Made by a program: the position numbers and the translations under genes. The notes under the pieces were generated by a model that was not told the DNA's origin, ran no database searches, and saw only the letters and a list, made by a program, of their open reading frames with translations. Below are positions 43,212 through 51,658 of a DNA stretch of 64,000 bases, one piece after another (positions within the stretch are counted from its first letter, which is position 1; every line of letters begins with the position of its first letter). The DNA is from Acidobacteriota bacterium (GTDB taxonomy: Bacteria; Acidobacteriota; Terriglobia; Bryobacterales; Bryobacteraceae): assembly GCA_026394055.1 (NCBI GenBank), contig JAPKYZ010000026.1:124001-188000 (forward strand), in the 5' to 3' direction.

Positions 43212-43850
43212 CTACCTATTCCGCCGAATCCACCCGGCGGTCACCACACCCAAACCCACCACCAGGAACCCAAGCGTTCCGGGTTCAGGGACGGCCGTTC
43301 CGCCGGGCGTGAAGTTCAGATCGTCGAAGATCGCCACCGGGCCCGAATAGCTCAACACAGCCGTGGCGATGCCCGGTGCGGAAACTTGCAACAGATTCCA
43401 GGACCCCGCTGCATTGGCCACCGAACTGCTGCCGACCTGTTTTCCCGACCCGTCGAACGCCGTCAGCGTGATATCCCTACCCACACTCGCCCAAATTGAA
43501 ACATCCGTCACCAGCGATGAGAATGTCAGCGTTTCCGGCCCAATCGGCGCCCCCCCGCCGGCGAGCGAACTAACCGCAAAGGCGTTGAATGCCAGAAAAG
43601 CAGTGCCGCTATGAGCGTTGATGCCCCAATTGCCGCACTGGTCCACGGTCGCGCCCCCATCTATCGCCGACGGACCGGAAAACGTGACGCCGGATCCGGC
43701 GTATTCAGTGGTGAGCGCGGTGGACGGACTCCCAGAGAAGGCGCAACGGCCGGCCCCGATTTCGAAATCGATTGATCCGGCAAGAAGCGCACTACTGCCC
43801 AACATCAAAGTGCCCACAATGGCAAGCGGGCGGAACAAACAAGGTTTCAT
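43212..43850 (-). CDS. PEP-CTERM sorting domain protein
   Basis: This 212-residue exported protein has a signal peptide (MKPCLFRPLAIVGTLMLGSS) and ends with the sorting signal VPEPGTLGFLVVGLGVVTAG followed by WIRRNR: the PEP motif, a membrane helix and basic residues recognised by exosortase. The middle is a beta-rich domain (about 25-185) with FDDLNF near the end, common in extracellular PEP-CTERM proteins. ATG 43850 is preceded by AGGAGG. It is likely handled by an exosortase system encoded elsewhere and displayed in the cell envelope or matrix. Function beyond that is unknown. Confidence 0.9.
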   Translation of the reverse strand: MKPCLFRPLAIVGTLMLGSSALLAGSIDFEIGAGRCAFSGSPSTALTTEYAGSGVTFSGPSAIDGGATVDQCGNWGINAHSGTAFLAFNAFAVSSLAGGGAPIGPETLTFSSLVTDVSIWASVGRDITLTAFDGSGKQVGSSSVANAAGSWNLLQVSAPGIATAVLSYSGPVAIFDDLNFTPGGTAVPEPGTLGFLVVGLGVVTAGWIRRNR

Positions 43851-43979
43851 GAACCCTCCTTTGGAGTGAAAGCATATCACAGCCTGGCTGTAAGTCGTCC
43901 TCGCGCAGAGCCTTCCACCGCAACTCAGCGCTGCGGCACCGAGGCCGATCAATTTACCCTGCGCCAAGGCCCAAAGTCG

Positions 43980-44858
43980 CTACAACCCGGCTGACCTTAA
44001 CCACTCCGCCGCTACTTCACGCGGCGACCGCTTCTTGACGTCCACTTCGGCATTCATCTGGCGCATCGCCGCGTCATCGATCTTGCCTGAAAGCTCATTC
44101 AGCGCTTCCCGCAACTTGGGCGTCGCGGCCAGCCGGTCCTGCCGCACCACAATCGCCGCCTGATAGGGTGGAAACGCCGCCTGGTCATCTTTGAGAATGG
44201 CCACGTCCGCCCCGGCCAGCAAGCCATCGGTCGAGTTGGCCGCAATCATGTTCACTGACTTCTGCATCAGCGCCTGGAACATCAGGCCCAAATCCATCGG
44301 CCGCGGGGCGGTCTTCAGTTCCAGGTGATAGATCTTGGCGAGCGCCGGAAGGCCGTCTGGCCGGGTCTGAAATTCAAAGCCAACCCCCAGTTGCCAGAAA
44401 TCCTTCACCGCCCCAGCCTCCGTCAGCGTCGCCAAATGCAAGCGCCGCGCATCCTCACCGCGCACCACCATCGCAAAGCTATTGTTGAACCCCAACGGAT
44501 CCAGCCACTCGGCCTGGGCCTGCGCCCGGTAGAATTGCCGGACCTGATCGAGCACCATCGCCGCATCCGATACGGCGGGCGCCTTCAACACACTGGTCAA
44601 GGCGGTGCCTGTGTATTCGGGGTAGAGGTCGATCTCACCCGCCTGCAGGGCCTGGTGGGCCAACAGCGTCCCGCCCAGATTCAACCGGCGCTCCACTGGT
44701 TGGCCCAGCCGGTGTTCCAGATGCTGGGCGATGATCTCCCCCAGCACCAACTGCTCCGTGAAGTTCTTTGACCCCACGCGCAGCCCCGTCGCCCGTTGAC
44801 AGGAGGCCAGCAGCAAGCCCGCGCCGATTAGTACCGGAAGAAGCTTCGCTCCAGCCAT
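43980..44858 (-). CDS. osmolyte (glycine betaine/choline-type) ABC transporter substrate-binding lipoprotein
   Basis: This 292-residue protein begins with a lipoprotein signal (MAGAKLLPVLIGAGLLLASC, Cys20). VGSKNFTEQLVLGEIIAQHL and EIDLYPEYTGTALTSVLK are hallmarks of OpuAC/ProX-type binding proteins. The family binds quaternary ammonium osmolytes through aromatic residues; YPEYTG holds two of them. GGAGG precedes ATG 44858, which lies inside the end of the permease gene (31-nt overlap), so it is the last gene of a three-gene transporter operon. Confidence 0.92.
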   Translation of the reverse strand: MAGAKLLPVLIGAGLLLASCQRATGLRVGSKNFTEQLVLGEIIAQHLEHRLGQPVERRLNLGGTLLAHQALQAGEIDLYPEYTGTALTSVLKAPAVSDAAMVLDQVRQFYRAQAQAEWLDPLGFNNSFAMVVRGEDARRLHLATLTEAGAVKDFWQLGVGFEFQTRPDGLPALAKIYHLELKTAPRPMDLGLMFQALMQKSVNMIAANSTDGLLAGADVAILKDDQAAFPPYQAAIVVRQDRLAATPKLREALNELSGKIDDAAMRQMNAEVDVKKRSPREVAAEWLRSAGL

Positions 44859-45424
44859 GCAAACCCTCCGTCCAAGGCCAGCGCCAGGGCCGCGGCGGGA
44901 CACGCGCCCGCCAGGATCTGTTGCGAATCGACGGTCGCCACGCCCCGGAAGATCAACTCACCCAAGCCGCCCGCGCCAATGGCGGCCGCAATGGTGGCGG
45001 TGCCCACGGTGGCCACGGTCGCCACCCGGATGCCATTCAAGATCTGCGGCGCGGCCAGCGGCAGTTCCACCCAACGCAGGCGCTCCTGGCTGGTCATGCC
45101 TAAAGCATCGCCTGATTCCAGCAGCGTCGGGTCCACCGTCATCAGCCCGGTCAGGGTGCCGCGCACCACGGGCAGCAGTGCATAGGCCACCAGCGCCAAC
45201 ACCGCGCTCACCGGACCAATCCCCAGCACCGGAATCAGAAATCCGAACAGCGCCAAGCTGGGCACCGTCTGCAGAATGTTGACGAGCGTCAGCACCGGCC
45301 CCCGCCATCGCTCACGCCGGTGCAGCCAGACCGCGAGCGGCACCCCGATCCCCACCGCCAGCGCCATCGCCACCAGGGTCAGCCGCAAGTGTTGCCCTGA
45401 GAGGCGGATCATTTCGTCGATCAC
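44828..45424 (-). CDS. osmolyte ABC transporter permease, OpuCB/ProW type
   Basis: This roughly 198-residue membrane protein has about five helices and the permease EAA-like loop ALGMTSQERLRWVELPLAAP. LVNILQTVPSLALFGFLIPV and GAGGLGELIFRGVATVDSQQ are typical of OpuC permeases. I chose GTG 45424 because GGGAGC lies 6 nt upstream; a longer version would read back through the tandem repeats. It forms the membrane channel for quaternary amine uptake together with the ATPase encoded just upstream. Only one permease gene is present, so it should work as a homodimer. Confidence 0.88.
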   Translation of the reverse strand: MIDEMIRLSGQHLRLTLVAMALAVGIGVPLAVWLHRRERWRGPVLTLVNILQTVPSLALFGFLIPVLGIGPVSAVLALVAYALLPVVRGTLTGLMTVDPTLLESGDALGMTSQERLRWVELPLAAPQILNGIRVATVATVGTATIAAAIGAGGLGELIFRGVATVDSQQILAGACPAAALALALDGGFAWLERSFFRY

Positions 45425-45439
45425 AATGACGCTCCCATG

Positions 45440-45500
45440 TTCACAGCGATGCCCCATTATTCACAGCGACGCTCCCATTATTCACAGCGATGCTCCAAAC
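45440..45500. repeat. 20-21-nt tandem repeat at the ATPase/permease junction
   Basis: Three units start at 45440, 45460 and 45481, each reading ttcacagcgaYgcYcc, and a diverged fourth (tcacaatgacgctcccatg) at 45421. On the coding strand every unit carries a GGAGC- or GGGGC-type ribosome-binding sequence followed by TGTGA. The ATPase stop lies in the last unit and the permease GTG in the first, so the repeat is a local duplication of the stop/start junction. Confidence 0.8.
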
Positions 45501-46213
45501 GCTTCCTGGAAGCGCCGCCCCTCAACCCCGGCAAAGCGTCCGAAGTCCGCCGCGGGCACGCAGGTCTCCAGCGCGCCGCTCGCCATTACGCCAATGCGCG
45601 TCCCCACCCGCAGCGCCTCCGTCAGGTCATGCGTGACGAAAACGGCCGTCTTGCCCAGGCGGGTGCGCCAACGGACAAACTCCTGCTGCAGTTCAAAGCG
45701 GGTGATCGGGTCGAGCGCCGAAAACGGCTCATCGAGCAGCAACAGCGCCGGATCGGAGGCCAGGGCCCGGGCCACGCTCACCCGTTGGCGCTCACCACCA
45801 GAGAGCTGGGAGGGCCGGCGGTCACGAAACTCGGCCGCCGCCAGCCCCACCCGTTCGAGCAACGCATCGGCGTCGCAGGCGCGGCCAGCGAGCTTCGGCC
45901 CCAGTTGGATATTCGCGGCCGCGCTTAAGTGAGGGAACAGACCGCCGGTCTGGATGACGTAGCCAATCGAGCGCCGCAGCTCGATCAGATCCCACTCCGG
46001 CACCGGCCGGCCCAGCACCCGCACCACGCCGCTGGTGGGATGGATCAGGCCATTCAGCAAACGCAGCGCCGTGGTCTTGCCGGAGCCGGACCGCCCCAGC
46101 AACACCAACGTCTCACCGGGCAGCACACGCAGACAAAAATCGTCCAGCACCGCCTTGCCCGCAATGCGGTAGGAGACGTGCTCAAACTCGATGACGGCGG
46201 CATTGCTTTCCAC
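45482..46213 (-). CDS. osmolyte ABC transporter ATP-binding protein
   Basis: This 243-residue ATPase starts with GTG 46213. Walker A is GRSGSGKTT (40-48), the signature LSGGERQRVSVARAL, Walker B ALLLLDEPFSALD and the switch VFVTHDLTEAL. It lacks the C-terminal CBS domains of full OpuCA/ProV, so it is a short form. It leads the leftward operon with permease and binding protein and energises import of osmoprotectants. The stop falls inside the tandem repeat; the permease starts 57 nt later. Confidence 0.92.
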   Translation of the reverse strand: MESNAAVIEFEHVSYRIAGKAVLDDFCLRVLPGETLVLLGRSGSGKTTALRLLNGLIHPTSGVVRVLGRPVPEWDLIELRRSIGYVIQTGGLFPHLSAAANIQLGPKLAGRACDADALLERVGLAAAEFRDRRPSQLSGGERQRVSVARALASDPALLLLDEPFSALDPITRFELQQEFVRWRTRLGKTAVFVTHDLTEALRVGTRIGVMASGALETCVPAADFGRFAGVEGRRFQEAFGASL

Positions 46214-46342
46214 TAGTGCAGACTATTGTAAAGCTTTGCCTTGGGGAGGAGGGAGAGATGGCGCCGCAGGGAGACAGCTCCGGCGGCAGGTCCGCGGCCG
46301 GACCCACAGCCGTCACAGATGAGATCTTCTCGCGGAGGTGTA

Positions 46343-46837
46343 CTAGTGGACGTCGGCCGACTGGATGTGATTGATGACACTGGGGCCGGTCAAGCGTTGC
46401 GTCATCCAGTCACCCATCGACTTCTCATTGCGGATCAGATCCTGCAACGACATTTTGCCGAGAACGCCCTCAATCGCGGTTTGCAGCGCACTCCACAAGG
46501 TCCTCAGCCCGCAATCGCCGATATGGCTGCAAGAGGATTGCAAGCCGGAATGGCGATCACAGAAACGCGGGCCGTAAAGCCGCCCTCCCAGTACCTCCAG
46601 CACGGAAGCCACCTGAATCTCACCCGCCGGGCGAGCCAGGGTGTAGCCGCCAGCTTGGCCACGGACGGAATGGACAAATCCGCCAAGACGGAGGATCCGC
46701 ATCAGCTTGGCAACGTTGGGTACGGACAACCCTTCCGCCCGGCTGATCTCGGGTATACTGAGACTGGACGCTTCGCCTCGCGTGGCCATCTGAAGCAGGC
46801 AGCGGAGTCCGTACTCCTCCTGAGCACTAAGTTTCAT
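46343..46837 (-). CDS. Rrf2 family transcriptional regulator, probable Fe-S protein
   Basis: This 164-residue protein from ATG 46837 has the Rrf2 winged helix: MKLSAQEEYGLRCLLQMATR, LSIPEISRAEGLSVPNVAKL and GFVHSVRGQAGGYTLARPAG. Three cysteines, C93, C103 and C109 (CX9CX5C), sit where IscR and NsrR bind their cluster, though the first spacing is longer than in IscR. Such proteins sense iron-sulfur status, NO or redox. The gene is divergent from glycogen phosphorylase with an 82-nt gap holding a dyad. The C-terminal part (about 110-164) is longer than in minimal members. Confidence 0.92.
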   Translation of the reverse strand: MKLSAQEEYGLRCLLQMATRGEASSLSIPEISRAEGLSVPNVAKLMRILRLGGFVHSVRGQAGGYTLARPAGEIQVASVLEVLGGRLYGPRFCDRHSGLQSSCSHIGDCGLRTLWSALQTAIEGVLGKMSLQDLIRNEKSMGDWMTQRLTGPSVINHIQSADVH

Positions 46838-46873
46838 GGCCAAATTGTATCCAAAACAGATTCAGAAAAGAAG

Positions 46874-46895
46874 ATGTATCCGTATCGAGATACAT
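46874..46895. promoter_or_regulatory. dyad between rrf2-type gene and glgP, candidate Rrf2 operator
   Basis: Perfect 7-bp arms ATGTATC and GATACAT flank an 8-nt centre. The site is 37 nt from the Rrf2 start and 25 nt from the phosphorylase start, placed to control both. Rrf2 proteins bind imperfect AT-rich dyads of this size. Pattern match only. Confidence 0.5.
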
Positions 46896-46919
46896 TTTTC
46901 TTGAACATTTTGCGTGCTA

Positions 46920-49472
46920 ATGAATATGGGCTATCAGATTCGACCGCTTAAAGAATTCGTTGTCCGGCCGGCGTTGCCACCCGCATTGGCCCGATTGCCG
47001 GAGTTGGCCTACAACCTCCTGTGGAGCTGGGATCATGAATTGCGGTCGCTGTTCCGCCGTCTCGATTCCGCCCTCTGGCGCGCCAGCCACAACCCGGTGC
47101 TGATGCTCAATCAGTTGAGCCAGTCCGTGCTGGACAAGGCCGCGGCGGACCCGCGCTACATGGCGTCCTACCGCAAGGCCTGCGAGCGTTTCGACATCTA
47201 CCTGCGCCGCTCCGAACCGGCCAGCCCCTCGGGCGAGCTCACCGCCTACTTCTCGATGGAGTACGGCATGGCCGATTGCATGCCCATCTACTCGGGCGGC
47301 CTGGGCGTTCTCTCGGGCGACCATTTGAAGGCGGCCTCTGATGCGGGCGTCCCCCTGGTGGCGATCGGCCTGCTCTACCAGAAGGGCTATCTGTCGCAGT
47401 CGCTGAACCCCGATGGCTGGCAGATCGAGCGCACGCCGGTCAACGACTTCTTCAACCTGCCCGTTCAACCGGCCACCGACACTGCCGGCAACGAGATCAA
47501 GATCTCCATCCGCCTGCCCATCGGCCTGCTGACCATTAAGGTCTGGCTGGTCCAGGTGGGCCGCGTCAGCCTCTATTTACTCGACAGCAATATCCCGGAA
47601 AACGGCACCCAGGAACTGCGCGAGATCACCGATCAGCTCTATGGCGGCGATGCCCACACCCGCATCCGCCACGAGATCGTGCTGGGCATCATGGGCCTGC
47701 GCGCCCTGAAAGCGGTGGGCCTGAAGCCCACGGCCTTCCATATGAACGAGGGCCACTCGGCCTTTCTGGCCGTCGAGCGCATCCGCGACCTGATGATGTC
47801 GCAAGGCATGTCGTTCACCGAAGCGGCAGAAGCCTCGCGCGGCAACAACATCTTCACCACGCACACCTCCGTGCCGGCCGGCATCGATCTGTTTGATGCG
47901 GGCACGCTGTGGGAATACTTCCGCGACTACTGCGCCGAATCGGGCATCTCCGCCCAGCAGTTCTTCTCGCTGGGCCGCCGCAACGCCTCCGATCCAGCGG
48001 AGCGCTTCTCCATGGCCATCTGCGCCATGAAGACCTCGGCCTACCGCAACGCCGTCAGCCGCCTGCACGCGGAAGTGTCGCAGGAGATGTGGCGGGATCT
48101 GTGGCCGGACCTGCCGGTGTGGGAGGTGCCGATCACCTACGTCACCAACGGCACCCACCTGCCCACGTTCTTGAACGGCGACTTCGCCACGCTCTACGAC
48201 ACCTACCTGCAGCCCGACTGGCGGGACCGTTACCAGGACCCGCGCATCTGGGATCAGATCGGCGACATCGGCGATGAAGAGCTGTGGCAAGCGCACCGCC
48301 GCCGCAAACGCCAGCTGGTCAGCTTCCTGCGGGACCGGCTGACCTCCTCCGCGTACAAGCGTAAAGCCTCCGCCACGGAGCTGAAGCGCCTGGAAACAAT
48401 TTTCGACCCCGATGTTTTTACCATCGGCTTCGCCCGCCGCTTTGCCACCTACAAGCGCGCCACGCTGCTGTTCCGTGATGTCGAGCGCCTGCGCAAGCTG
48501 GTGGCCAACGCCAAGCGGCCGGTGCAGATCCTGATCGCCGGCAAGGCGCACCCCAAGGACATCCCAGGCAAGACCTTCATCCGCGAGATCGCGCAACTGA
48601 CGCGGGATCCGGAGTTGGGCAAGCACCTGATCTTTGTCGAAGACTATTCGCTGCAAGTGGCCAAAGAGATGGTCCAGGGCGTCGACGTCTGGTTGAACAA
48701 CCCGCGCCGCGGCGAAGAGGCCTGCGGCACCAGCGGCATGAAGGCGGCCATCAACGGCGTGCTGAACTTGAGCATCCTGGATGGCTGGTACGACGAAGCC
48801 TACGAGGTCTCCGGCGGCTGGGCCATCGGCAACCGCGAAGAGTACACCGAAGAGCAGGACGAGATCCACGCCGCCGAGATCTATTCGCTGCTTGAAAACG
48901 AGATCCTGCCCATGTACTACCAAGGGACGCCCGACCGGGCCCCCAAGGAATGGATGGCGCGCCTGAAGCAGTGCCTGCGCGCGATCAGCCCGCAGTTCAA
49001 CGCCCAGCGCATGATCCAGGAGTACATGCAGAACTTCTATCAGCCGGCGCATGATTCCTGGAAGGCCACCAGTTCAGCGGACTTTGCGGCGGCGCGGGAG
49101 CGCTCCGCTTGGTTGGCTGAAGTGGGCCGCATCTGGGACCGCGTCCGCATCCTCGAATCCGGCCGCGAGATTGAAGACACGCTGGTAGCGGGTCAAGCCA
49201 TCACCGTGCGCTCGACGCTCGACCTGGCCGGGCTCAAGCCCGATGATGTCCGCGTCGAAGCGGTCGTCGGCCGCGTCGGGGTGAACGGCAGTCTCGAAGA
49301 CACCGAAGTGATCCAGCTACAAGCCACCGGTAGCAATCATGAAGGCACCGTGTTTGCGCGGGAGTTCGTGCCCCACCAGACCGGCCGTCTGGGCTTAAGC
49401 GTGCGCGTTTCACCCAATCATTTCGATGATCCGTTGACGCGTGCCTGCTATCCGCTGATGAAGTGGAGTTAG
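46920..49472 (+). CDS. glgP: alpha-glucan (glycogen) phosphorylase, DUF3417 type
   Basis: This 850-residue enzyme starts with the DUF3417 region (about 10-110, LAYNLLWSWDHELRSLFRRL) typical of the Thermotoga-like short alpha-glucan phosphorylases. TAYFSMEYGMADCMPIYSGG, FHMNEGHSAFLAVERI, IGFARRFATYKRATLL and EEACGTSGMKAAINGVLNLS (with the PLP lysine expected in SGMK) are family landmarks. It releases glucose 1-phosphate from glycogen or maltodextrins in the cytoplasm. The start is uncertain: GTG 46914, ATG 46920 and ATG 46926 are close together with no strong ribosome-binding site. A candidate Rrf2 dyad lies 25 nt upstream, so redox or iron control is possible. Confidence 0.93.
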   Translation: MNMGYQIRPLKEFVVRPALPPALARLPELAYNLLWSWDHELRSLFRRLDSALWRASHNPVLMLNQLSQSVLDKAAADPRYMASYRKACERFDIYLRRSEPASPSGELTAYFSMEYGMADCMPIYSGGLGVLSGDHLKAASDAGVPLVAIGLLYQKGYLSQSLNPDGWQIERTPVNDFFNLPVQPATDTAGNEIKISIRLPIGLLTIKVWLVQVGRVSLYLLDSNIPENGTQELREITDQLYGGDAHTRIRHEIVLGIMGLRALKAVGLKPTAFHMNEGHSAFLAVERIRDLMMSQGMSFTEAAEASRGNNIFTTHTSVPAGIDLFDAGTLWEYFRDYCAESGISAQQFFSLGRRNASDPAERFSMAICAMKTSAYRNAVSRLHAEVSQEMWRDLWPDLPVWEVPITYVTNGTHLPTFLNGDFATLYDTYLQPDWRDRYQDPRIWDQIGDIGDEELWQAHRRRKRQLVSFLRDRLTSSAYKRKASATELKRLETIFDPDVFTIGFARRFATYKRATLLFRDVERLRKLVANAKRPVQILIAGKAHPKDIPGKTFIREIAQLTRDPELGKHLIFVEDYSLQVAKEMVQGVDVWLNNPRRGEEACGTSGMKAAINGVLNLSILDGWYDEAYEVSGGWAIGNREEYTEEQDEIHAAEIYSLLENEILPMYYQGTPDRAPKEWMARLKQCLRAISPQFNAQRMIQEYMQNFYQPAHDSWKATSSADFAAARERSAWLAEVGRIWDRVRILESGREIEDTLVAGQAITVRSTLDLAGLKPDDVRVEAVVGRVGVNGSLEDTEVIQLQATGSNHEGTVFAREFVPHQTGRLGLSVRVSPNHFDDPLTRACYPLMKWS

Positions 49473-49491
49473 AACTAGTACCGCGCGGGGC

Positions 49492-49516
49492 GGGTCCAGA
49501 AAATTTCGCTGGACCC
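49492..49516 (+). terminator. hairpin after glgP, weak terminator
   Basis: A perfect 8-bp stem (gggtccag and ctggaccc) with a 9-nt loop lies 20 nt after the glgP stop. The following atttatgttt is only moderately T-rich, so termination may be partial. Confidence 0.55.
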
Positions 49517-49796
49517 ATTTATGTTTCCGTGGTAAATACTTGATAGGCGGTTGCGGGGCAATCGGCCACAAGAGCCGGCACTGCTCACAAAAAAGACCCC
49601 GCGCGCTTCCGAGGTTGATGTTGTTGGATTGTTGGCAGAGTAGTTCGGCTGCCACCCCTGTTTCCCCATCGCGCTTTAGCTCTAGATTCACGCGTGTACT
49701 TATTCAGCTGGCGATGGCTACGTCCTAAGCGCTTGTGTTATCCACCACCTCATTTCGCGCCTGAAGGCGTCCCCCTCGAAGGAGTTCCCCCAAACC
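49517..49796. other. 280-nt gap after the glgP hairpin, no gene seen
   Basis: No frame here has a recognisable motif or base use like the neighbours. The stretch probably holds the promoter of the cysteine-rich small protein at 49797; GAAGGAG lies about 12 nt before its ATG. An arm ccccgcgc at 49599-49606 is the reverse complement of gcgcgggg at 49482-49489, too far apart for a simple hairpin. Confidence 0.4.
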
Positions 49797-50258
49797 ATGG
49801 ACGAAGACCGAAAGTACCGGCACAACGGCTATCAGGATTCTGATCGCGGTCAACGGCCGGATCGTCCCCGGCCCACCGGGCCGCGTCCTCCCATTGATGT
49901 CACCGGCCCGCGGCTCCCGCGGCTGGTCCAGTCGGTCACCGCTTCGCGTTGCTACGCGTGCGGCTCCACACTGCCTCCAGGCATCGACTTTAAAGGCGAA
50001 TGCACCAAGTGCCACGCGGCGCTGCATTGCTGCAAACAGTGCGCTCATTTTGAGCCGTCGACGCGCTTCCAGTGCCGCAAGCCCATCACCATCCGCATTG
50101 CCGTGAAAGATGCGGCCAATCAATGCGAGCTGTTTTCGCCGCGCGTCACCGTGGCTCGCGATGCCAACGCGGCGCCGCCTCCGGTGACCGCCAGCATCCC
50201 CGTGCCCCGCACCGCCAGCGATGCGCGCTCCGCGTTTGAAAGCCTCTTCAAGAAGTGA
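49797..50258 (+). CDS. cysteine-rich, putative zinc-binding small protein
   Basis: This 153-residue protein has a charged, proline-rich first third. The core carries seven cysteines within about 60 residues: SRCYACGSTLPPG, GECTKCHAALHCCKQCAHFE and FQCRKP, with a later QCELF. The two CxxC pairs suggest a zinc ribbon. The C-terminus is alanine/proline-rich and ends in SAFESLFKK. I do not recognise a named family; similar proteins appear as hypothetical in Acidobacteria. Its TGA overlaps the GTG of the alcohol dehydrogenase gene, so the two are translated together. Confidence 0.7.
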   Translation: MDEDRKYRHNGYQDSDRGQRPDRPRPTGPRPPIDVTGPRLPRLVQSVTASRCYACGSTLPPGIDFKGECTKCHAALHCCKQCAHFEPSTRFQCRKPITIRIAVKDAANQCELFSPRVTVARDANAAPPPVTASIPVPRTASDARSAFESLFKK

Positions 50259-51307
50259 GAATTGCGGAGCTCGCCGCGCTGCGCCACTTCACGGTGCGTG
50301 AGGGCGCGCGCCCCCCGGCGCCACCGCCGGGCTGGGTGCAGGTGCAGGTCCGCTATGCCGGCATCTGCGGCTCCGACATTCATTACTTCTCTGAAGGCGG
50401 CGTCGGCCCGGCCAAATGCAGCTACCCGCAGATCCTGGGGCATGAGCCCACCGGCATCATCACCGAGCTTGGGCCCGGCGTCAGCGGCTGGCAAGTGGGC
50501 GACCCCGTGCTCTGCGAACCGGCCATCTACTGCTACCACTGCGAATTCTGCCTCTCCGGCCGCCACAACGTTTGTTCGAACATACGTTTTATGTCGACGC
50601 CAGTGGAGCCGGGCTACTTTCGCGATCTGGTGAACGTTCCCGCCATCAACCTGATGGCTCCACCCAAGGGCGTGGGCTTGGCTGAGGCCGTGCTGTTTGA
50701 GCCGCTGGCCATCGTGCTCCATTCGATGACCTTCGCCGCCCCCTCGCTGGGCGACACCGCGCTGGTCTACGGCGCGGGACCCATCGGCCTGCTCACCGTG
50801 GCCGTCCTGAAGATGTCGGGCGTTGGCCGCATCTGGTGCATCGACCCCGTGGCCCACCGCCGCGACATGGCCCGTACGCTGGGCGCCGACGTGGTATTTG
50901 ACCCGACTCAAGTAGACGTGGTGAAGACCATCCTCCACGACACCGGACAACGCGGCGTCGACATCGCGATCGACTGCGCCACGCCCGACCCCGCGCTCGG
51001 CTGCGACACCATCAACGAATGCATCCGCGCCGCCCGCAACGCCGGCCGCGTCGTGATCACGGGCATCCCCGGAGTGCTCAGTTATCCGCTGGACATCCAC
51101 GCCCTGCGCGTCAAGGAACTCTACTTCTACACCGTCCGCCGCTCCAATCACGAGACGGCAGCGGGCGTCCGTCTGCTAGAACAGTACCCCGCCCTACTCG
51201 GCCCCGTCGTCACCCACCAGCGCCCCGTCGAACAGATCAACGACACCTTCCTCATGGTCGAGCACCACCAGGACCGCGTCGGCAAAGCCGTCGTCAGCTT
51301 CGACTAG
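50255..51307 (+). CDS. zinc-dependent alcohol dehydrogenase (sorbitol/threonine dehydrogenase type)
   Basis: This 350-residue MDR enzyme starts with GTG 50255 inside the upstream stop. Catalytic zinc ligands are Cys38 and His62-Glu63 (AGICGSDIHYF, ILGHEPTG); structural zinc ligands are Cys93, Cys96, Cys99 and Cys107 (YCYHCEFCLSGRHNVC). The NAD-binding glycine motif is VYGAGPIGLL, followed by VGRIWCIDPV with an acid residue that favours NAD. It oxidises polyols or secondary alcohols in the cytoplasm; the exact substrate is not clear. Coupling to a cysteine-rich protein is unusual. Confidence 0.92.
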   Translation: MRIAELAALRHFTVREGARPPAPPPGWVQVQVRYAGICGSDIHYFSEGGVGPAKCSYPQILGHEPTGIITELGPGVSGWQVGDPVLCEPAIYCYHCEFCLSGRHNVCSNIRFMSTPVEPGYFRDLVNVPAINLMAPPKGVGLAEAVLFEPLAIVLHSMTFAAPSLGDTALVYGAGPIGLLTVAVLKMSGVGRIWCIDPVAHRRDMARTLGADVVFDPTQVDVVKTILHDTGQRGVDIAIDCATPDPALGCDTINECIRAARNAGRVVITGIPGVLSYPLDIHALRVKELYFYTVRRSNHETAAGVRLLEQYPALLGPVVTHQRPVEQINDTFLMVEHHQDRVGKAVVSFD

Positions 51308-51340
51308 CGATTTTTTGGGTGCGGTTGAAAATGCAGATGG

Positions 51341-51658
51341 CTAGCGTGATTCCGGAGCGCAGCGGACCAGCAAGCACACGCCCGGCATCACTGCTGTAAG
51401 TGCATCGCGGATCTGGTCCAGGCTTGCCCGAACATCCGGCCAGTTCCCGCGGCTCAAGACGACGATGCCAATGCGTCGTCCCGTTAAGTCCTGCTGATAC
51501 AGAAAGCCCTTGTCCGCCGTCACTAAGATGTCGAACCCAGCTTCTTCGGCAGCGGCCAGCAACCATCCGTTAGCCAAGCGGTCCCAACCTTGCTCCGCGG
51601 TTGTCACCACCAAATGGCCTGTGATCGCGTGCCGAAGCGGATCAAACAGAATGAGCAT
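51341..51658 (-). CDS. DUF5615 PIN-like toxin
   Basis: This 105-residue protein has the DUF5615 pattern: MLILFDPLRHAITGHLVVTT, EQGWDRLANGWLLAAAEEAG and FDILVTADKGFLYQQDLTGR, followed by IGIVVLSRGNWPDVRASL. The acid residues in LFDP and VTADK are expected PIN-like catalytic positions, suggesting a ribonuclease. It overlaps the DUF433 gene by 17 nt, the same overlap as the pair at 30520-31083. It looks intact. Confidence 0.85.
   Translation of the reverse strand: MLILFDPLRHAITGHLVVTTAEQGWDRLANGWLLAAAEEAGFDILVTADKGFLYQQDLTGRRIGIVVLSRGNWPDVRASLDQIRDALTAVMPGVCLLVRCAPESR

Noticed and set aside
45440-45500. Possible CRISPR-like array
   Set aside because: Units of 20-21 nt are directly adjacent without spacers; it is a simple tandem repeat.
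47577-49052. 491-codon minus-strand frame inside glgP
   Set aside because: Shadow of the phosphorylase; no motif and no start signal.
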